Shown: in pieces, positions 7,253 through 15,929 of the stretch | Layout of the letters: every line of letters begins with the position of its first letter | Numbering within the stretch: position 1 is the stretch's first letter | DNA from: JAIYDJ01 sp031400505 | Lineage (GTDB): Bacteria; Pseudomonadota; Alphaproteobacteria; Rhodobacterales; Rhodobacteraceae | Length of the DNA: 39,815 bases | NCBI GenBank assembly: GCA_031400505.1 | Contig: JANNPZ010000064.1 | Location: 1 to 39,815 of the forward strand | Direction of reading: 5' to 3' | The notes under the pieces: generated by a model | Told to the model about the DNA's origin: nothing | The model's input: the letters and a program-made list of their open reading frames with translations, nothing else | The model's database searches: none | Program-made: the position numbers and the translations under genes

Positions 7253-8106
7253 TCTGGGTGCCGGCGCATCCGGGATGGCTGATGGCTGCGGTGGCGGTCT
7301 GGCTGGCGCTGTGGGGTCTTAACATCGGCTTTGCGGGCCAGGGCGGGCGCGCCGCAAGGGCGGTTGTGCCTGTGCTGTTTGGCATGGCGCTGTTGGTGCT
7401 CTGGGAAGGCGTGGTGCGGGCCTATGAGGTGTCTTCGGTCATCTTGCCTGCGCCATCGGCCATTGCGGTTCGGATATCGCAGGTTCTGCCGATGTTGTGG
7501 GGCGACTTCGTGCAGACCGTGATCAAGGGAGCGGTCACCGGGTATCTCATCGGCGCAGGGGCGGCGGTCGCTGTTTCGGTTCTGATCGACCGATCACCAT
7601 TTCTGAAGGCGGGGCTGTTGCCAGTTGGCAATTTTGTCGCTGCATTGCCGATCATCGGGATTGCGCCGATATTGGTCGCCTGGTTCGGTTTTGATTGGCA
7701 TTCCAAGGCGGCGGTTGTGGTGGTGATGGTGTTCTTTCCGGTGTTGGTCAACATGGTCGCGGGGTTGGCGGCCAGCGAAAGGATGCAGCGCGACCTGATG
7801 GCGACCTGGGGCGCGAGCTACTGGCAGGCGCTGTTCAAGCTGCGCCTGCCCGCAGCGTTGCCGTTTCTGTTCAACGGGTTGAAGATCGCCAGCACACTTG
7901 CCCTGATCGGAGCGATCGTTGCCGAGTTTTTCGGCAGTCCGACGGTCGGGATGGGTTTTCGCATCAGCACCGAGGTCGGCCGTCTGGGCATGGACATTGT
8001 CTGGGCCGAGATTGCAGTTGCAGCGCTGGCTGGGTCGGCGTTCTATGGGCTGATTGCAGTGATTGAACGATGGATGACGTTCTGGCATCCCTCTCAGCGG
8101 GTTTAA
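7249..8106 (+). CDS. ABC importer permease 2 (BPD_transp_1)
   Basis: This 285-residue inner-membrane permease starts at ATG 7249, overlapping the previous stop, so the two permeases are translationally coupled. Helices are evident at about residues 8-27, 35-55, 90-112, 125-145, 150-170, 205-225 and 250-272. The EAA loop reads LMATWGASYWQALFKLRLPAALPF. Two different permeases in one ThiXYZ/SsuABC-type operon suggest a heterodimeric channel. The conserved ALPIIGIAPILVAWFG segment is typical for this sub-group, whose substrates are small sulfonates, thiamine precursors or pyrimidines. Confidence 0.9.
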   Translation: MIWVPAHPGWLMAAVAVWLALWGLNIGFAGQGGRAARAVVPVLFGMALLVLWEGVVRAYEVSSVILPAPSAIAVRISQVLPMLWGDFVQTVIKGAVTGYLIGAGAAVAVSVLIDRSPFLKAGLLPVGNFVAALPIIGIAPILVAWFGFDWHSKAAVVVVMVFFPVLVNMVAGLAASERMQRDLMATWGASYWQALFKLRLPAALPFLFNGLKIASTLALIGAIVAEFFGSPTVGMGFRISTEVGRLGMDIVWAEIAVAALAGSAFYGLIAVIERWMTFWHPSQRV

Positions 8107-8143
8107 CAAGCGCCGACATGGCGCATCAACTTGGAGGTTGAAC

Positions 8144-9124
8144 ATGAAGAAGCTTTTCACCGGATCTTTGCTGGTGTTGATGGCGGGCGCTGCGCAAGCG
8201 GCGGACGATGTGACATTGCAACTGAAATGGGTCACTCAGGCCCAGTTTGCGGGATACTACGTGGCGCAGGCCAAAGGATTTTACACCGAGGAAGATCTGA
8301 ACGTCACGATCAAGCCGGGTGGTCCCGACATCGCCCCCGGTCAGGTGATTGCGGGCGGTGGCGCGGACGTGGTGATCGACTGGATGCCCTCGGCCCTGGC
8401 TGCCCGTGAAAAGGGCCTACCATTGGTCAACATCGCCCAGCCTTTTGCGTCTTCGGGGCTGATGCTGACGTGCCTCAAGGAAACCGGCATTGCTGCGCCA
8501 GCCGATTTTGCCGACAAGACATTGGGCGTGTGGTTCTTTGGCAATGAATACCCGTTTCTTTCGTGGATGTCGCAGTTGGGATTGGCCACGGATGGGTCTG
8601 CAGGGGGCGTAACCGTGCTGAAGCAGGGGTTTAACGTCGATCCGCTGCTGCAAAAGCAGGCGGCCTGTATCTCGACCATGACCTACAACGAATACTGGCA
8701 GGTGATTGATGCCGGTCTGACGCCCGAGGACCTGGTGACCTTCAAGTATCAGGACATCGGGGTGGCGACATTGGAAGACGGGCTTTATGTGCTTGAAGAC
8801 AAGCTGGCCGACCCTGCGTTCGAGGACAAGATGGTTCGATTTGTCCGCGCTTCGATGAAGGGCTGGAAATACGCCGAAGCCAACCCGGATGAAGCTGCGA
8901 TGATCGTGCTGGAAAACGATGAAACCGGCGCGCAGACCGAACAGCATCAAAAGCGGATGATGGGCGAGGTGGCCAAGCTGACGGCAGGCTCTTCGGGCGC
9001 GCTGGACGTTGCGGCAGCAGAAAAGACCGTGGCGACGCTGCTTGCGGGTGGTTCTGACCCGGTGATAACTGCCGCCCCGACCGGGGCCTGGACGAGCGCC
9101 ATCACCGACAAGGCGCTGCAATAG
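8144..9124 (+). CDS. ABC importer periplasmic binding protein, NMT1/ThiY-like
   Basis: This 326-residue secreted receptor has a cleavable signal peptide MKKLFTGSLLVLMAGAAQA (cut after AQA). The mature start DDVTLQLKWVTQAQFAGYY with the following VAQAKGFY is the hallmark of the NMT1/ThiY family, which binds hydroxymethylpyrimidine, other pyrimidines or similar small rings. The later segment VVIDWMPSALAA is also family-like. ATG 8144 has GGAGG six bases upstream. It is the last gene of the importer operon and is followed by a strong terminator at 9144-9175. Co-location with dihydropyrimidinase and carbamoyl hydrolase suggests a pyrimidine or dihydropyrimidine ligand; thiamine-precursor uptake is the main alternative. 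Confidence 0.9.
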   Translation: MKKLFTGSLLVLMAGAAQAADDVTLQLKWVTQAQFAGYYVAQAKGFYTEEDLNVTIKPGGPDIAPGQVIAGGGADVVIDWMPSALAAREKGLPLVNIAQPFASSGLMLTCLKETGIAAPADFADKTLGVWFFGNEYPFLSWMSQLGLATDGSAGGVTVLKQGFNVDPLLQKQAACISTMTYNEYWQVIDAGLTPEDLVTFKYQDIGVATLEDGLYVLEDKLADPAFEDKMVRFVRASMKGWKYAEANPDEAAMIVLENDETGAQTEQHQKRMMGEVAKLTAGSSGALDVAAAEKTVATLLAGGSDPVITAAPTGAWTSAITDKALQ

Positions 9125-9143
9125 GCCTATTGAGGTGAAATTG

Positions 9144-9175
9144 AGGGCGCGCCCGAAATGGCGCGCCCTTTTTAT
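9144..9175 (+). terminator. Rho-independent terminator after the importer operon
   Basis: AGGGCGCGCC (9144-9153) and GGCGCGCCCT (9160-9169) form a perfect 10-pair stem with loop CGAAAT, followed by TTTTATT. It ends the importer transcript 20 bases after the binding-protein stop. Confidence 0.92.
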
Positions 9176-9247
9176 TGGCACCGCTTGCGGGCTGGAACCG
9201 GACCGGAATGCAGGCTAGGTCCGGGCAACCCTGACAGGAGATACTTT

Positions 9248-10246
9248 ATGCTGCCGTTTCACAGCTTTGACGACTTGCGGGCCATGATGGCCGCGCTGCC
9301 TCTGGCAGACGCTGCGGCTGCAGGGCGGGCAAGCGCGCGCGACGCGATGTTGACCAAACCGCCCGGCGCTCTGGGGCGGCTTGAGGATGTCGCGTTCTGG
9401 TTGGCCGGGTGGAAGGGCGTGCAGGCAGACCGGGTTCAAGTTGCGATTTTTGCAGGAAATCACGGAGTTGTAGCGCAAGGTGTGTCGGCCTTTCCTGCCG
9501 AAGTGACCGCGCAGATGGTTGCGAACTTTCGCTCTGGCGGGGCGGCGGTGAACCAGTTGGCACGAAAGATCGGCGCGCAAATGGTGGTCGAGGCGTTGGA
9601 TATCGACCAGCCCACCGCTGATTTCACGCAAGAACCGGCGATGAGCGAAGCCGAGGTCATCGCGGCAATGGTCGTTGGTTGGACGGCAGTGGACCCGCAG
9701 GCCGATCTGCTGGTGCCGGGCGAAATGGGGATTGGCAACACAACGTCTGCGGCGGCAATGGCTTGCGCACTGTTTGGTGGCGTGGCGGCTGATTGGGTCG
9801 GGCGCGGCACCGGTGTCGATGATGCAGGCATAGCGCGCAAAATGGCTGCGGTGACCGCTGGGCTGGCGCTGCATGCCGGACGGGAACCGTTCGACGTGCT
9901 GCGCTGTCTGGGGGGGCGCGAAATTGCCGCGATGGCGGGCGCGATGCTGCGCGCGCGGATGCTGAGGATACCGGTGGTACTGGACGGGTTTATCGCCTGT
10001 GCCGCGGCAGGTGTGCTGTTTCGATCGGCTTCCGGGGCGCTTGACCATTGCATCGCCGGCCACGTCAGCGCCGAGGCGGGCCATGCGCGCCTGCTCGCGG
10101 CCTTGGGTCAAGAACCGCTGCTGAATTTGGGTATGCGGTTGGGCGAAGGTTCTGGGGCGGCGCTTGCAGTGTCGGTGATACAGGGGGCGGTTGCATGCCA
10201 TCTGGGCATGGCGACCTTTGGCGAGGCGGGGGTTTCCGAAGGCTGA
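9248..10246 (+). CDS. cobT: Nicotinate-nucleotide--dimethylbenzimidazole phosphoribosyltransferase
   Basis: This 332-residue cytoplasmic enzyme makes alpha-ribazole phosphate from nicotinate mononucleotide and dimethylbenzimidazole, for the lower ligand of cobalamin. Family landmarks are KPPGALGRLE near residue 37, FAGNHGVVAQGVSAFP near 73, LVPGEMGIGNTTSAAA near 157, GRGTGVDD near 185 and the catalytic-Glu region near the C-terminus (LLNLGMRLGEGSGAALA). ATG 9248 has CAGGAG upstream. It stands alone: no other cob gene is nearby, and the upstream terminator separates it from the importer. It is convergent with the antiporter gene, 7 bases apart. No cobalamin riboswitch could be recognised in the short leader. 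Confidence 0.96.
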   Translation: MLPFHSFDDLRAMMAALPLADAAAAGRASARDAMLTKPPGALGRLEDVAFWLAGWKGVQADRVQVAIFAGNHGVVAQGVSAFPAEVTAQMVANFRSGGAAVNQLARKIGAQMVVEALDIDQPTADFTQEPAMSEAEVIAAMVVGWTAVDPQADLLVPGEMGIGNTTSAAAMACALFGGVAADWVGRGTGVDDAGIARKMAAVTAGLALHAGREPFDVLRCLGGREIAAMAGAMLRARMLRIPVVLDGFIACAAAGVLFRSASGALDHCIAGHVSAEAGHARLLAALGQEPLLNLGMRLGEGSGAALAVSVIQGAVACHLGMATFGEAGVSEG

Positions 10247-10253
10247 AACGGGT

Positions 10254-12164
10254 CTATTCCGCCGCACCTTGCATGGGGCGCACCTCGTCAAGCTCGTCGA
10301 TCAGCGCGGTTTCCAGATCCCGGTCAAGCTGCTTGGCGCGTGCGACATAGGCTTCGTTCAGATGAACCGGCTTGCCGGGCTCCCACAATTCGGCAAGATC
10401 GCGCATCGCTGCGCGGTCCACCTTGAAATAGGTGCGGGACAGGGCTGCGGCCTCGTATTCTGTAAATCCCATATTTTCAAGAACATAACGACCTGCTCGG
10501 ATGGATGAGTCGAAGGTTTCGCGTACAATGTCATTGGCCCCTGCCTGATAGAGTTCATAGACATGCACCCGGTCGCGGGCGCGGGCGACGATATGCAGAT
10601 CCGGGCGAACCGAGCGGGCGTGGCGCACGATCTTCAACGCATTGTCCCGGTCATCGACCGCCACCACCAGCACTTCACACTCTGAAAGCCCCGCCGCCGC
10701 GAGCAGTTCGGGGCGGGAAGGGTCACCGAAAAAGCCCTTTACGCCAAAACGCCGCATCGTTTCGATCGTTGCGATATCGCTGTCGAGCACCACAGTCGAC
10801 AATCCACTGGTGCGCACCAGTCGGTTGACCACCTGCCCGAACCGACCAATCCCGGCAATGATCACCCGGCCCTTTTCAGTGATCTCGTCCGGGGTGGGTT
10901 GGGTCGCGCGTTGCTGCAATCGCCGCGCCAGTTGGTCATAGCCGATGTAAAGCAGGGGCGTCAGCAACATAGAGAGGCTGATCACCAACAGCGTCATTTG
11001 ACCTGTTGCCAGACCCAGTACACCCTCTGACCGGGCAAAGCTGACGACGAGAAACCCGAACTCGCCGGCCTGTGCAAGCCCCAGCGTGAACAGCCAGCGG
11101 TCACGACCTTTCAGTTTGAAGATCACTGCCAGCCCCAGCAGCACCGCCATCTTGATCGCCATCAAGCCCACGGTCAGCCCCAACACGGTCAGCGGCTGCC
11201 GCGCGAGGATGGTAAAGTTGATGCCGACGCCCACCGTCATGAAAAACAGACCCAAAAGCAGGCCCTTGAACGGCTTCAGATCTGCCTCGAGCTGGTGGCG
11301 AAACTCTGAGTTTGCCAGCACGACGCCAGCAACAAAGGCACCCAGTGCCGGTGAAAGACCGACCAACATCATCAGAAACGCGATCCCCAGCACCATCAGC
11401 AAGGAGATGAATGTAGACATTTCAGGCAGATGCACTGCGTGAACAAATCGAAACACCGGCCGCGACAGAAAATGCCCGACCAGAATGATTGCAGCGACAA
11501 CCGCCAAGGTCAGCAGTGCCGCGCCCCAGGGCGGCAGCGATTGGACCAAGGTAATCAACGGCTCTGCCGCACCTGTAGCCGCATGTGCGTCGGTTGCAGC
11601 GTTGGTCGGATTGGTGATGCCGATGGTTGCCGCAGGTATTGCATTCAATTCGGGCAGCGCCAGCAACGGGATCAGTGCCAGCATCGGGATTACCGCAATA
11701 TCCTGCGTCAGCAGCACCGAAAACGAAGCCTTGCCGCCAGAGGTTCGCATCAGGCCCTTTTCGGACAGCGTTTGCAACACGATTGCTGTAGACGATAGGG
11801 ACGCCAGCATCCCCAGCGTCAGTGCCACCCCGACGTTCTGCCCGACAGCGACCAGGATCCCCGCGACCAAAGCGGTGGTCAGAACCACCTGCGCCCCCCC
11901 AAGACCCAGCAAGCGATGCCGCATGTCCCACAAGGCACGGGGGTCAAGTTCCAATCCGATCAGGAACAGCATCAGAACCACGCCAAACTCGGCAAAGTGT
12001 TGCAGATCGTCGATTTCCGCCCCTGCAAGACCTAAGACCGGTCCCATCAGAATGCCCGCAGCGATGTAGCCAAGAACCGAGCCCATGCCGATACGCATCG
12101 CCAACGGCACGACCAGAACGGCAGCACCAAGGTAGATCGACGCTTGCAGCAGGAAGCTTTCCAT
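10254..12164 (-). CDS. Monovalent cation:proton antiporter-2 family protein (Kef/CPA2 type)
   Basis: This 636-residue protein has about a dozen membrane helices (residues 1-405), followed by a cytoplasmic RCK/TrkA-N nucleotide-binding domain beginning RVIIAGIGRFGQVV (GxGxxG at 438-443), ending with VLDSDIATIE as the acidic end of the second strand. The motifs FLIGLELDP near 67-75, LSSTAIVLQ near 123 and GLSPALGAFVAGVVLA near 269 are standard for CPA2 exchangers; LTQDIAVIP carries the transport-site Asp. Family members exchange K+ or Na+ for protons, some as glutathione-gated potassium efflux systems. A Thr/Ala/Asn-rich loop at about 180-205 is an insertion. The gene is monocistronic; the dyad at 12250-12275 lies in its upstream region. 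Confidence 0.93.
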   Translation of the reverse strand: MESFLLQASIYLGAAVLVVPLAMRIGMGSVLGYIAAGILMGPVLGLAGAEIDDLQHFAEFGVVLMLFLIGLELDPRALWDMRHRLLGLGGAQVVLTTALVAGILVAVGQNVGVALTLGMLASLSSTAIVLQTLSEKGLMRTSGGKASFSVLLTQDIAVIPMLALIPLLALPELNAIPAATIGITNPTNAATDAHAATGAAEPLITLVQSLPPWGAALLTLAVVAAIILVGHFLSRPVFRFVHAVHLPEMSTFISLLMVLGIAFLMMLVGLSPALGAFVAGVVLANSEFRHQLEADLKPFKGLLLGLFFMTVGVGINFTILARQPLTVLGLTVGLMAIKMAVLLGLAVIFKLKGRDRWLFTLGLAQAGEFGFLVVSFARSEGVLGLATGQMTLLVISLSMLLTPLLYIGYDQLARRLQQRATQPTPDEITEKGRVIIAGIGRFGQVVNRLVRTSGLSTVVLDSDIATIETMRRFGVKGFFGDPSRPELLAAAGLSECEVLVVAVDDRDNALKIVRHARSVRPDLHIVARARDRVHVYELYQAGANDIVRETFDSSIRAGRYVLENMGFTEYEAAALSRTYFKVDRAAMRDLAELWEPGKPVHLNEAYVARAKQLDRDLETALIDELDEVRPMQGAAE

Positions 12165-12249
12165 CGGTGTCTTTCAGGGTATATCGGAAGATGTCAGAGG
12201 GTTGCTCGGTATCGTCGCCCGACATATCCCACAGCACAAGTCAACATTG

Positions 12250-12275
12250 CGCAACACTGTTGAAACAGTTTTGCG
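12250..12275. promoter_or_regulatory. 26-base near-perfect dyad upstream of the antiporter gene
   Basis: Arms CGCAA-C-ACTGTT (12250-12261) and AACAGT-T-TTGCG (12264-12275) are complementary except for one pair and flank the centre GA. The two-base centre cannot be an RNA hairpin loop, so a dimeric DNA-binding protein site is more plausible. It sits about 90 bases upstream of the antiporter start and is the only strong dyad in the 190-base gap. Confidence 0.5.
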
Positions 12276-12340
12276 ATCCACCCAATGGGTAAACAACCCT
12301 ATGGTCCGATCACAATGCCCGTTTTGGCGACGCGCAAAGG

Positions 12341-12366
12341 CAAAAGGCGTATCCGTCAGCCCTTTG
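12341..12366 (-). terminator. Weak stem-loop overlapping the stop of the 1066-residue protein gene
   Basis: On the minus strand CAAAGGGC and GCCTTTTG (arms at 12366-12359 and 12348-12341) can pair with one G-U and a 10-base loop that contains the stop codon. There is no long T tract, so termination is only possible. Confidence 0.3.
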
Positions 12367-15300
12367 GCATCGCAAGCGTCACCATCTTGCCGGATTTTTG
12401 ATAGCGCACTTCAGAGGCGGTGATCGCGGCTACCCGGCCGCCATCAAAGCTGTCCCCGATCTCGACTTTCTTGTAGCGGCCATTGGTCTGGCGGATCAAG
12501 GCATAGCGATTGGACGGCGTTCCATAGACGCCGATCAGATTGACCTTGGAAAGATTGATCGCGTTGACAAATGTTGCCTGCTTGGAGACTGACGCCTTGG
12601 TCGGCAGCCTTGGCATCGCCGAGGCAACTTCGGGTTCGCTATCCGCTTCGATTTCGGTATTGCCGGCGGCGGAGGCTGTTTGCGTTGCTGCCTCCAGCGG
12701 TGCGGGTTCTTCGACCGGCGGCGTCGCAAGCGGCTGACGGGATGCGACGGCCACTGCCGCCTCGACCGCGCGTGACAGGTCCTGCGGGCGTGGTTCGGGT
12801 TTGCGTGACACTGCCAGCGTCAGCGGGCCGCGTGTGGCGGCGGTCGCGTTTGCCTGCGCGGTCAAAGACGCAGCTTGCGCACCAAGCTCTGCGATGGGAT
12901 CGGCGGGGGGCACGGGGGCCGTTGCCGCGACCAGATTGGAAGGGTTGGCACGTGGCCGAAGGCTGGCAAAGCGGCTGCCTGCGGCGGGGGCGAGCGATGC
13001 GTCGTCTTCGGCATTCTGCGTCGGTGGGGTCAGGGTTTGCGGACGCGCGCGGGGACGCGCGCCAGCCAGCGCCGGATCAGCGGGGGCGACATCGGCAGTC
13101 GTCTCGGGAGCCGTGCCCGTGTCAACGACAGGCGCTGCATCCGCTGCGGTCTCTGTGCCAGCCGGCACAGACGTTACGATGGTTTGCGCGGCAAGACTTG
13201 CCGGTCGCGGGGGCGGCTCGAGCGTGGGGCGACCGGCAAAAAGCATCACACCTTCCGGGGTTACAATCCCGTCCGGCGTTGCAACGATCAGGCCGTTTGC
13301 ATCAAACTGATAGACAGTTCCAAAAGGTGGCGGTGGCGCAAAGGCTCCGGGCGGCGCATCGCGGCGTTCTGGCGGTTGGGGCAGCGACAACGCATCCAGC
13401 ATCACGGGCGGCTCGTCCATGGACGCCAGAAAAATCTCGTCTTGCGGATCTGATGTCGGGGTAAGCGCCGCAGAGGTTTCGATATCAACGTCGGTCACAG
13501 GCGCTGGCTCTGCGACCGGCAGGGGGGCTGCAACAACTGCCGGTGCTGCGATGGCCTCGGGCACATCCACCGTGGCCAGATCGACCTCGGGGTCGGCCGG
13601 CGGATCGGCCGGCGCCCCGAAATCCGGACCGGCCTCTGTATCTGTCGCGGTCTGATCCGGGCCTTGCAGGTCGGCAAGCATTTCATCGTCCGGCGTTGGC
13701 AGCTCAGCTTCGGCCACCGTTGCAGGTTCTGCGCCACCGGTGTCACGGGCTTCCAGAAACAACGTGGACCACGCCGCAACCAGTGCAAGAAACACCAGCA
13801 GAATTCCCGTCAGGATCAGCCCAAGGTATCTTGGCTTCTGCGGCGTCATGTTGCGACTGCCCAGCCCGCCGCCATAGGGTTTGGGTTTGGCCGTGGTCAG
13901 TGTCGCGGCCGCAGCAGACGCCGCCGTGGACGGACCGGTTGGCGGTGTTACAGTCTGGATGATGGCGCGACGCTCTTTGGCCCCGGCAATGCTCGGCGAA
14001 GTTACCAATGCGCCCAGCCCACGAAAGGCCTTGCCGGCAACCCCGGATTTGCCCGCAGGTTTCGCTGCGGGCCTTGATGACACAGCCGCGCTGCCAGCGA
14101 TCGGCGCGACACCGCGCGACGGCAACTTGACCACATCAGATTGCATCGGGTCAGGCTTGGCAGGCCCTGGTGGCAGTGTGGTGACCTTGGCGGCTTTGCC
14201 GGTTCGGGTCGCGGTCACGCCACCAAGACCGGGCGCTTTTCCAGTTGCAAACTTGCCGTCGTCCGCGCGGAGTGACGCTGCTTTTGCCGAAGCCTCTTGC
14301 GCGCGCCGGCTGCCGAATGCCAACAGCAAGGACGCGGGTGGCGTCGCAGGCGTCTCATCCGGAATTGACGGTTCAAGAACGCCGGCCAATCCCACAGGGC
14401 GTGCGGCAGGTGGCGGTGCGGCAACATCAGCCTGGCTGCTGTCATCCGGCAACTCGTCCACGACATCCACCACCATCGGCGCTTCGTCAACAACCGGGGC
14501 AGCCTTGCCCGGTCTGGCATCCAGGTCGGTCGCAAAAGCCGCTACACCTAAGGCGCGCACCGGGCCGGGGAACGCCGCCTGGCTATGCGCGTCGGCGGCG
14601 ATTTCTGCTGAAAGTTCCGAAGGATTGACAGTTTGCCCGGGCAAAACGATGGCTTGGGGCTGCGCAGATACGTCGGATATGGCAACAGGGTCAGCCTCTG
14701 GCGGCATCGCGGCACTGCTTGCCTCCGGCATCTGATCCGCGGGCAAGGTCGGAACCTCTGGGGCAGCGTCGACAATCGGGGCAGCCAATGCCAGTTCGGC
14801 TTGCGTCAAAGCCTCATGCGCTTCGGGCATGACATTGCTTGCAATCGGCGTGACAGGATCCGAACCGGCCAGGTTGTCCGCCACGACCCCGCCAACACCC
14901 GGGCCAGCACCCGGACTGCCCGCTTCATGATGCGGGGCAGGTTCGTCGGCCGCAGCGGCTGGCGCCCTGGCAATCGGCTCGGGCAGTGCTTTGGTCTGCT
15001 CCGGCAAATCACGCGTCAGGTTGACAATCGGGATCGTATCACGCTCGACCCGTTGCCCTTCGGACAAATAGGCACCGGCGCAACTCGTCGTGCCGAACCA
15101 GGGCTCGGCACCAAAGCCTTCCACATCGGGCACCGCTACAAATGCGACCGGATTGAAACGGTGTTCGACGGCAAATGCTTCAGCCTCGGCCAGAGTTTCG
15201 CGCGCGATCACCGCCACTTTGACGTCCGGACCACTTCCCCCGATGTCAAAAGCCAGATCAGCTACGGCGTAAGGCGTTCTGCCTTCCAACGCGCGTGCAA

Positions 15301-15556
15301 CCTGTTTGCGCCTGCGCCCCGCGTCAGCGGCTGGCGCGTGAACCGTGGTGTAAAGGATCTGCGAATTCGGGATGACCAGCTTTGTCGTGATGCCATCGGG
15401 CGACAAGCCCAAAGCCGTGGCCCGCATATAAGACAATGCAACCGCCAGATCTTCCACATCCAGACGGGTTTGCCCCACCGTTTGCCAGCCGCGTGGCGTA
15501 CGGTGCAAAAGCGTCAGCACATCATTTCGAAAGTCGAGCGCGAAATTGGGTTTCAT
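12356..15556 (-). CDS. Large membrane-anchored Ala/Pro-rich protein (PilM/GspL-like N-terminus, PilP/GspC-like C-terminus)
   Basis: This 1066-residue protein has three visible parts. Residues 1 to about 190 (MKPNFALDFRNDVLTLLHR, then alternating strands) look like the actin-like half of PilM/GspL proteins. A long Ala/Pro/Asp-rich disordered stretch follows, interrupted by one transmembrane helix at about residues 577-600 (YLGLILTGILLVFLALVAAW). After more low-complexity sequence, the last 80 residues (NLIGVYGTPSNRYALIRQ, then KKVEIGDSFDGGRVAAI) match the small beta-domain of PilP/GspC. The layout suggests an inner-membrane envelope assembly protein with its C-terminal domain in the periplasm. 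I recall Rhodobacterales relatives being labelled translation initiation factor 2, which nothing here supports. It is monocistronic. The function is unknown. Confidence 0.8.
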   Translation of the reverse strand: MKPNFALDFRNDVLTLLHRTPRGWQTVGQTRLDVEDLAVALSYMRATALGLSPDGITTKLVIPNSQILYTTVHAPAADAGRRRKQVARALEGRTPYAVADLAFDIGGSGPDVKVAVIARETLAEAEAFAVEHRFNPVAFVAVPDVEGFGAEPWFGTTSCAGAYLSEGQRVERDTIPIVNLTRDLPEQTKALPEPIARAPAAAADEPAPHHEAGSPGAGPGVGGVVADNLAGSDPVTPIASNVMPEAHEALTQAELALAAPIVDAAPEVPTLPADQMPEASSAAMPPEADPVAISDVSAQPQAIVLPGQTVNPSELSAEIAADAHSQAAFPGPVRALGVAAFATDLDARPGKAAPVVDEAPMVVDVVDELPDDSSQADVAAPPPAARPVGLAGVLEPSIPDETPATPPASLLLAFGSRRAQEASAKAASLRADDGKFATGKAPGLGGVTATRTGKAAKVTTLPPGPAKPDPMQSDVVKLPSRGVAPIAGSAAVSSRPAAKPAGKSGVAGKAFRGLGALVTSPSIAGAKERRAIIQTVTPPTGPSTAASAAAATLTTAKPKPYGGGLGSRNMTPQKPRYLGLILTGILLVFLALVAAWSTLFLEARDTGGAEPATVAEAELPTPDDEMLADLQGPDQTATDTEAGPDFGAPADPPADPEVDLATVDVPEAIAAPAVVAAPLPVAEPAPVTDVDIETSAALTPTSDPQDEIFLASMDEPPVMLDALSLPQPPERRDAPPGAFAPPPPFGTVYQFDANGLIVATPDGIVTPEGVMLFAGRPTLEPPPRPASLAAQTIVTSVPAGTETAADAAPVVDTGTAPETTADVAPADPALAGARPRARPQTLTPPTQNAEDDASLAPAAGSRFASLRPRANPSNLVAATAPVPPADPIAELGAQAASLTAQANATAATRGPLTLAVSRKPEPRPQDLSRAVEAAVAVASRQPLATPPVEEPAPLEAATQTASAAGNTEIEADSEPEVASAMPRLPTKASVSKQATFVNAINLSKVNLIGVYGTPSNRYALIRQTNGRYKKVEIGDSFDGGRVAAITASEVRYQKSGKMVTLAMPKG

Positions 15557-15929
15557 TGGCTTGGTCTAGCACAGGGGGTAAAACTTCGGAAACGGCAAGA
15601 AAGCCTCTGCGGGCCTTTTACAGCAGCTTTTTGCCTAAAGAAAGCAAACCTGTGCTGCAAAGCGGCAATTGCCGTCCGTGCCGCGCCACCCCCGGCGTCC
15701 GGCGGCCGTTTGCGCGCCCCTGCGCTTTGTCGCCAGACCGGTTTTCGATCGCAGACCGCACAATCATCGCAGCACAGCCGCGATGCAGGCCCGGCCCGCC
15801 GCATCCCGAACCAGCCTCCGCCTTCGGCTGATCTTTCGGCGAACAAGAAATTTGCGCCTTCCCCAAGGAAGTCCTTGCGGCAAACGTCGTATAGATTGAA
15901 AACCGGTCTCGTGCCCTAGGAGGTTCCCC
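15557..15929. other. Divergent intergenic region, no gene recognised
   Basis: These 373 bases separate two divergent genes and must hold both promoters. Open frames across it have no recognisable protein features. A perfect 12-base palindrome CGGCAATTGCCG lies at 15663-15674. AGGAGG-type sequence just before 15930 is the ribosome site of the SIMPL gene. Confidence 0.5.

Noticed and set aside
9176..9247. Cobalamin riboswitch before cobT
   Set aside because: Only 72 bases lie between the terminator and the start, too short, and no B12-box is visible.
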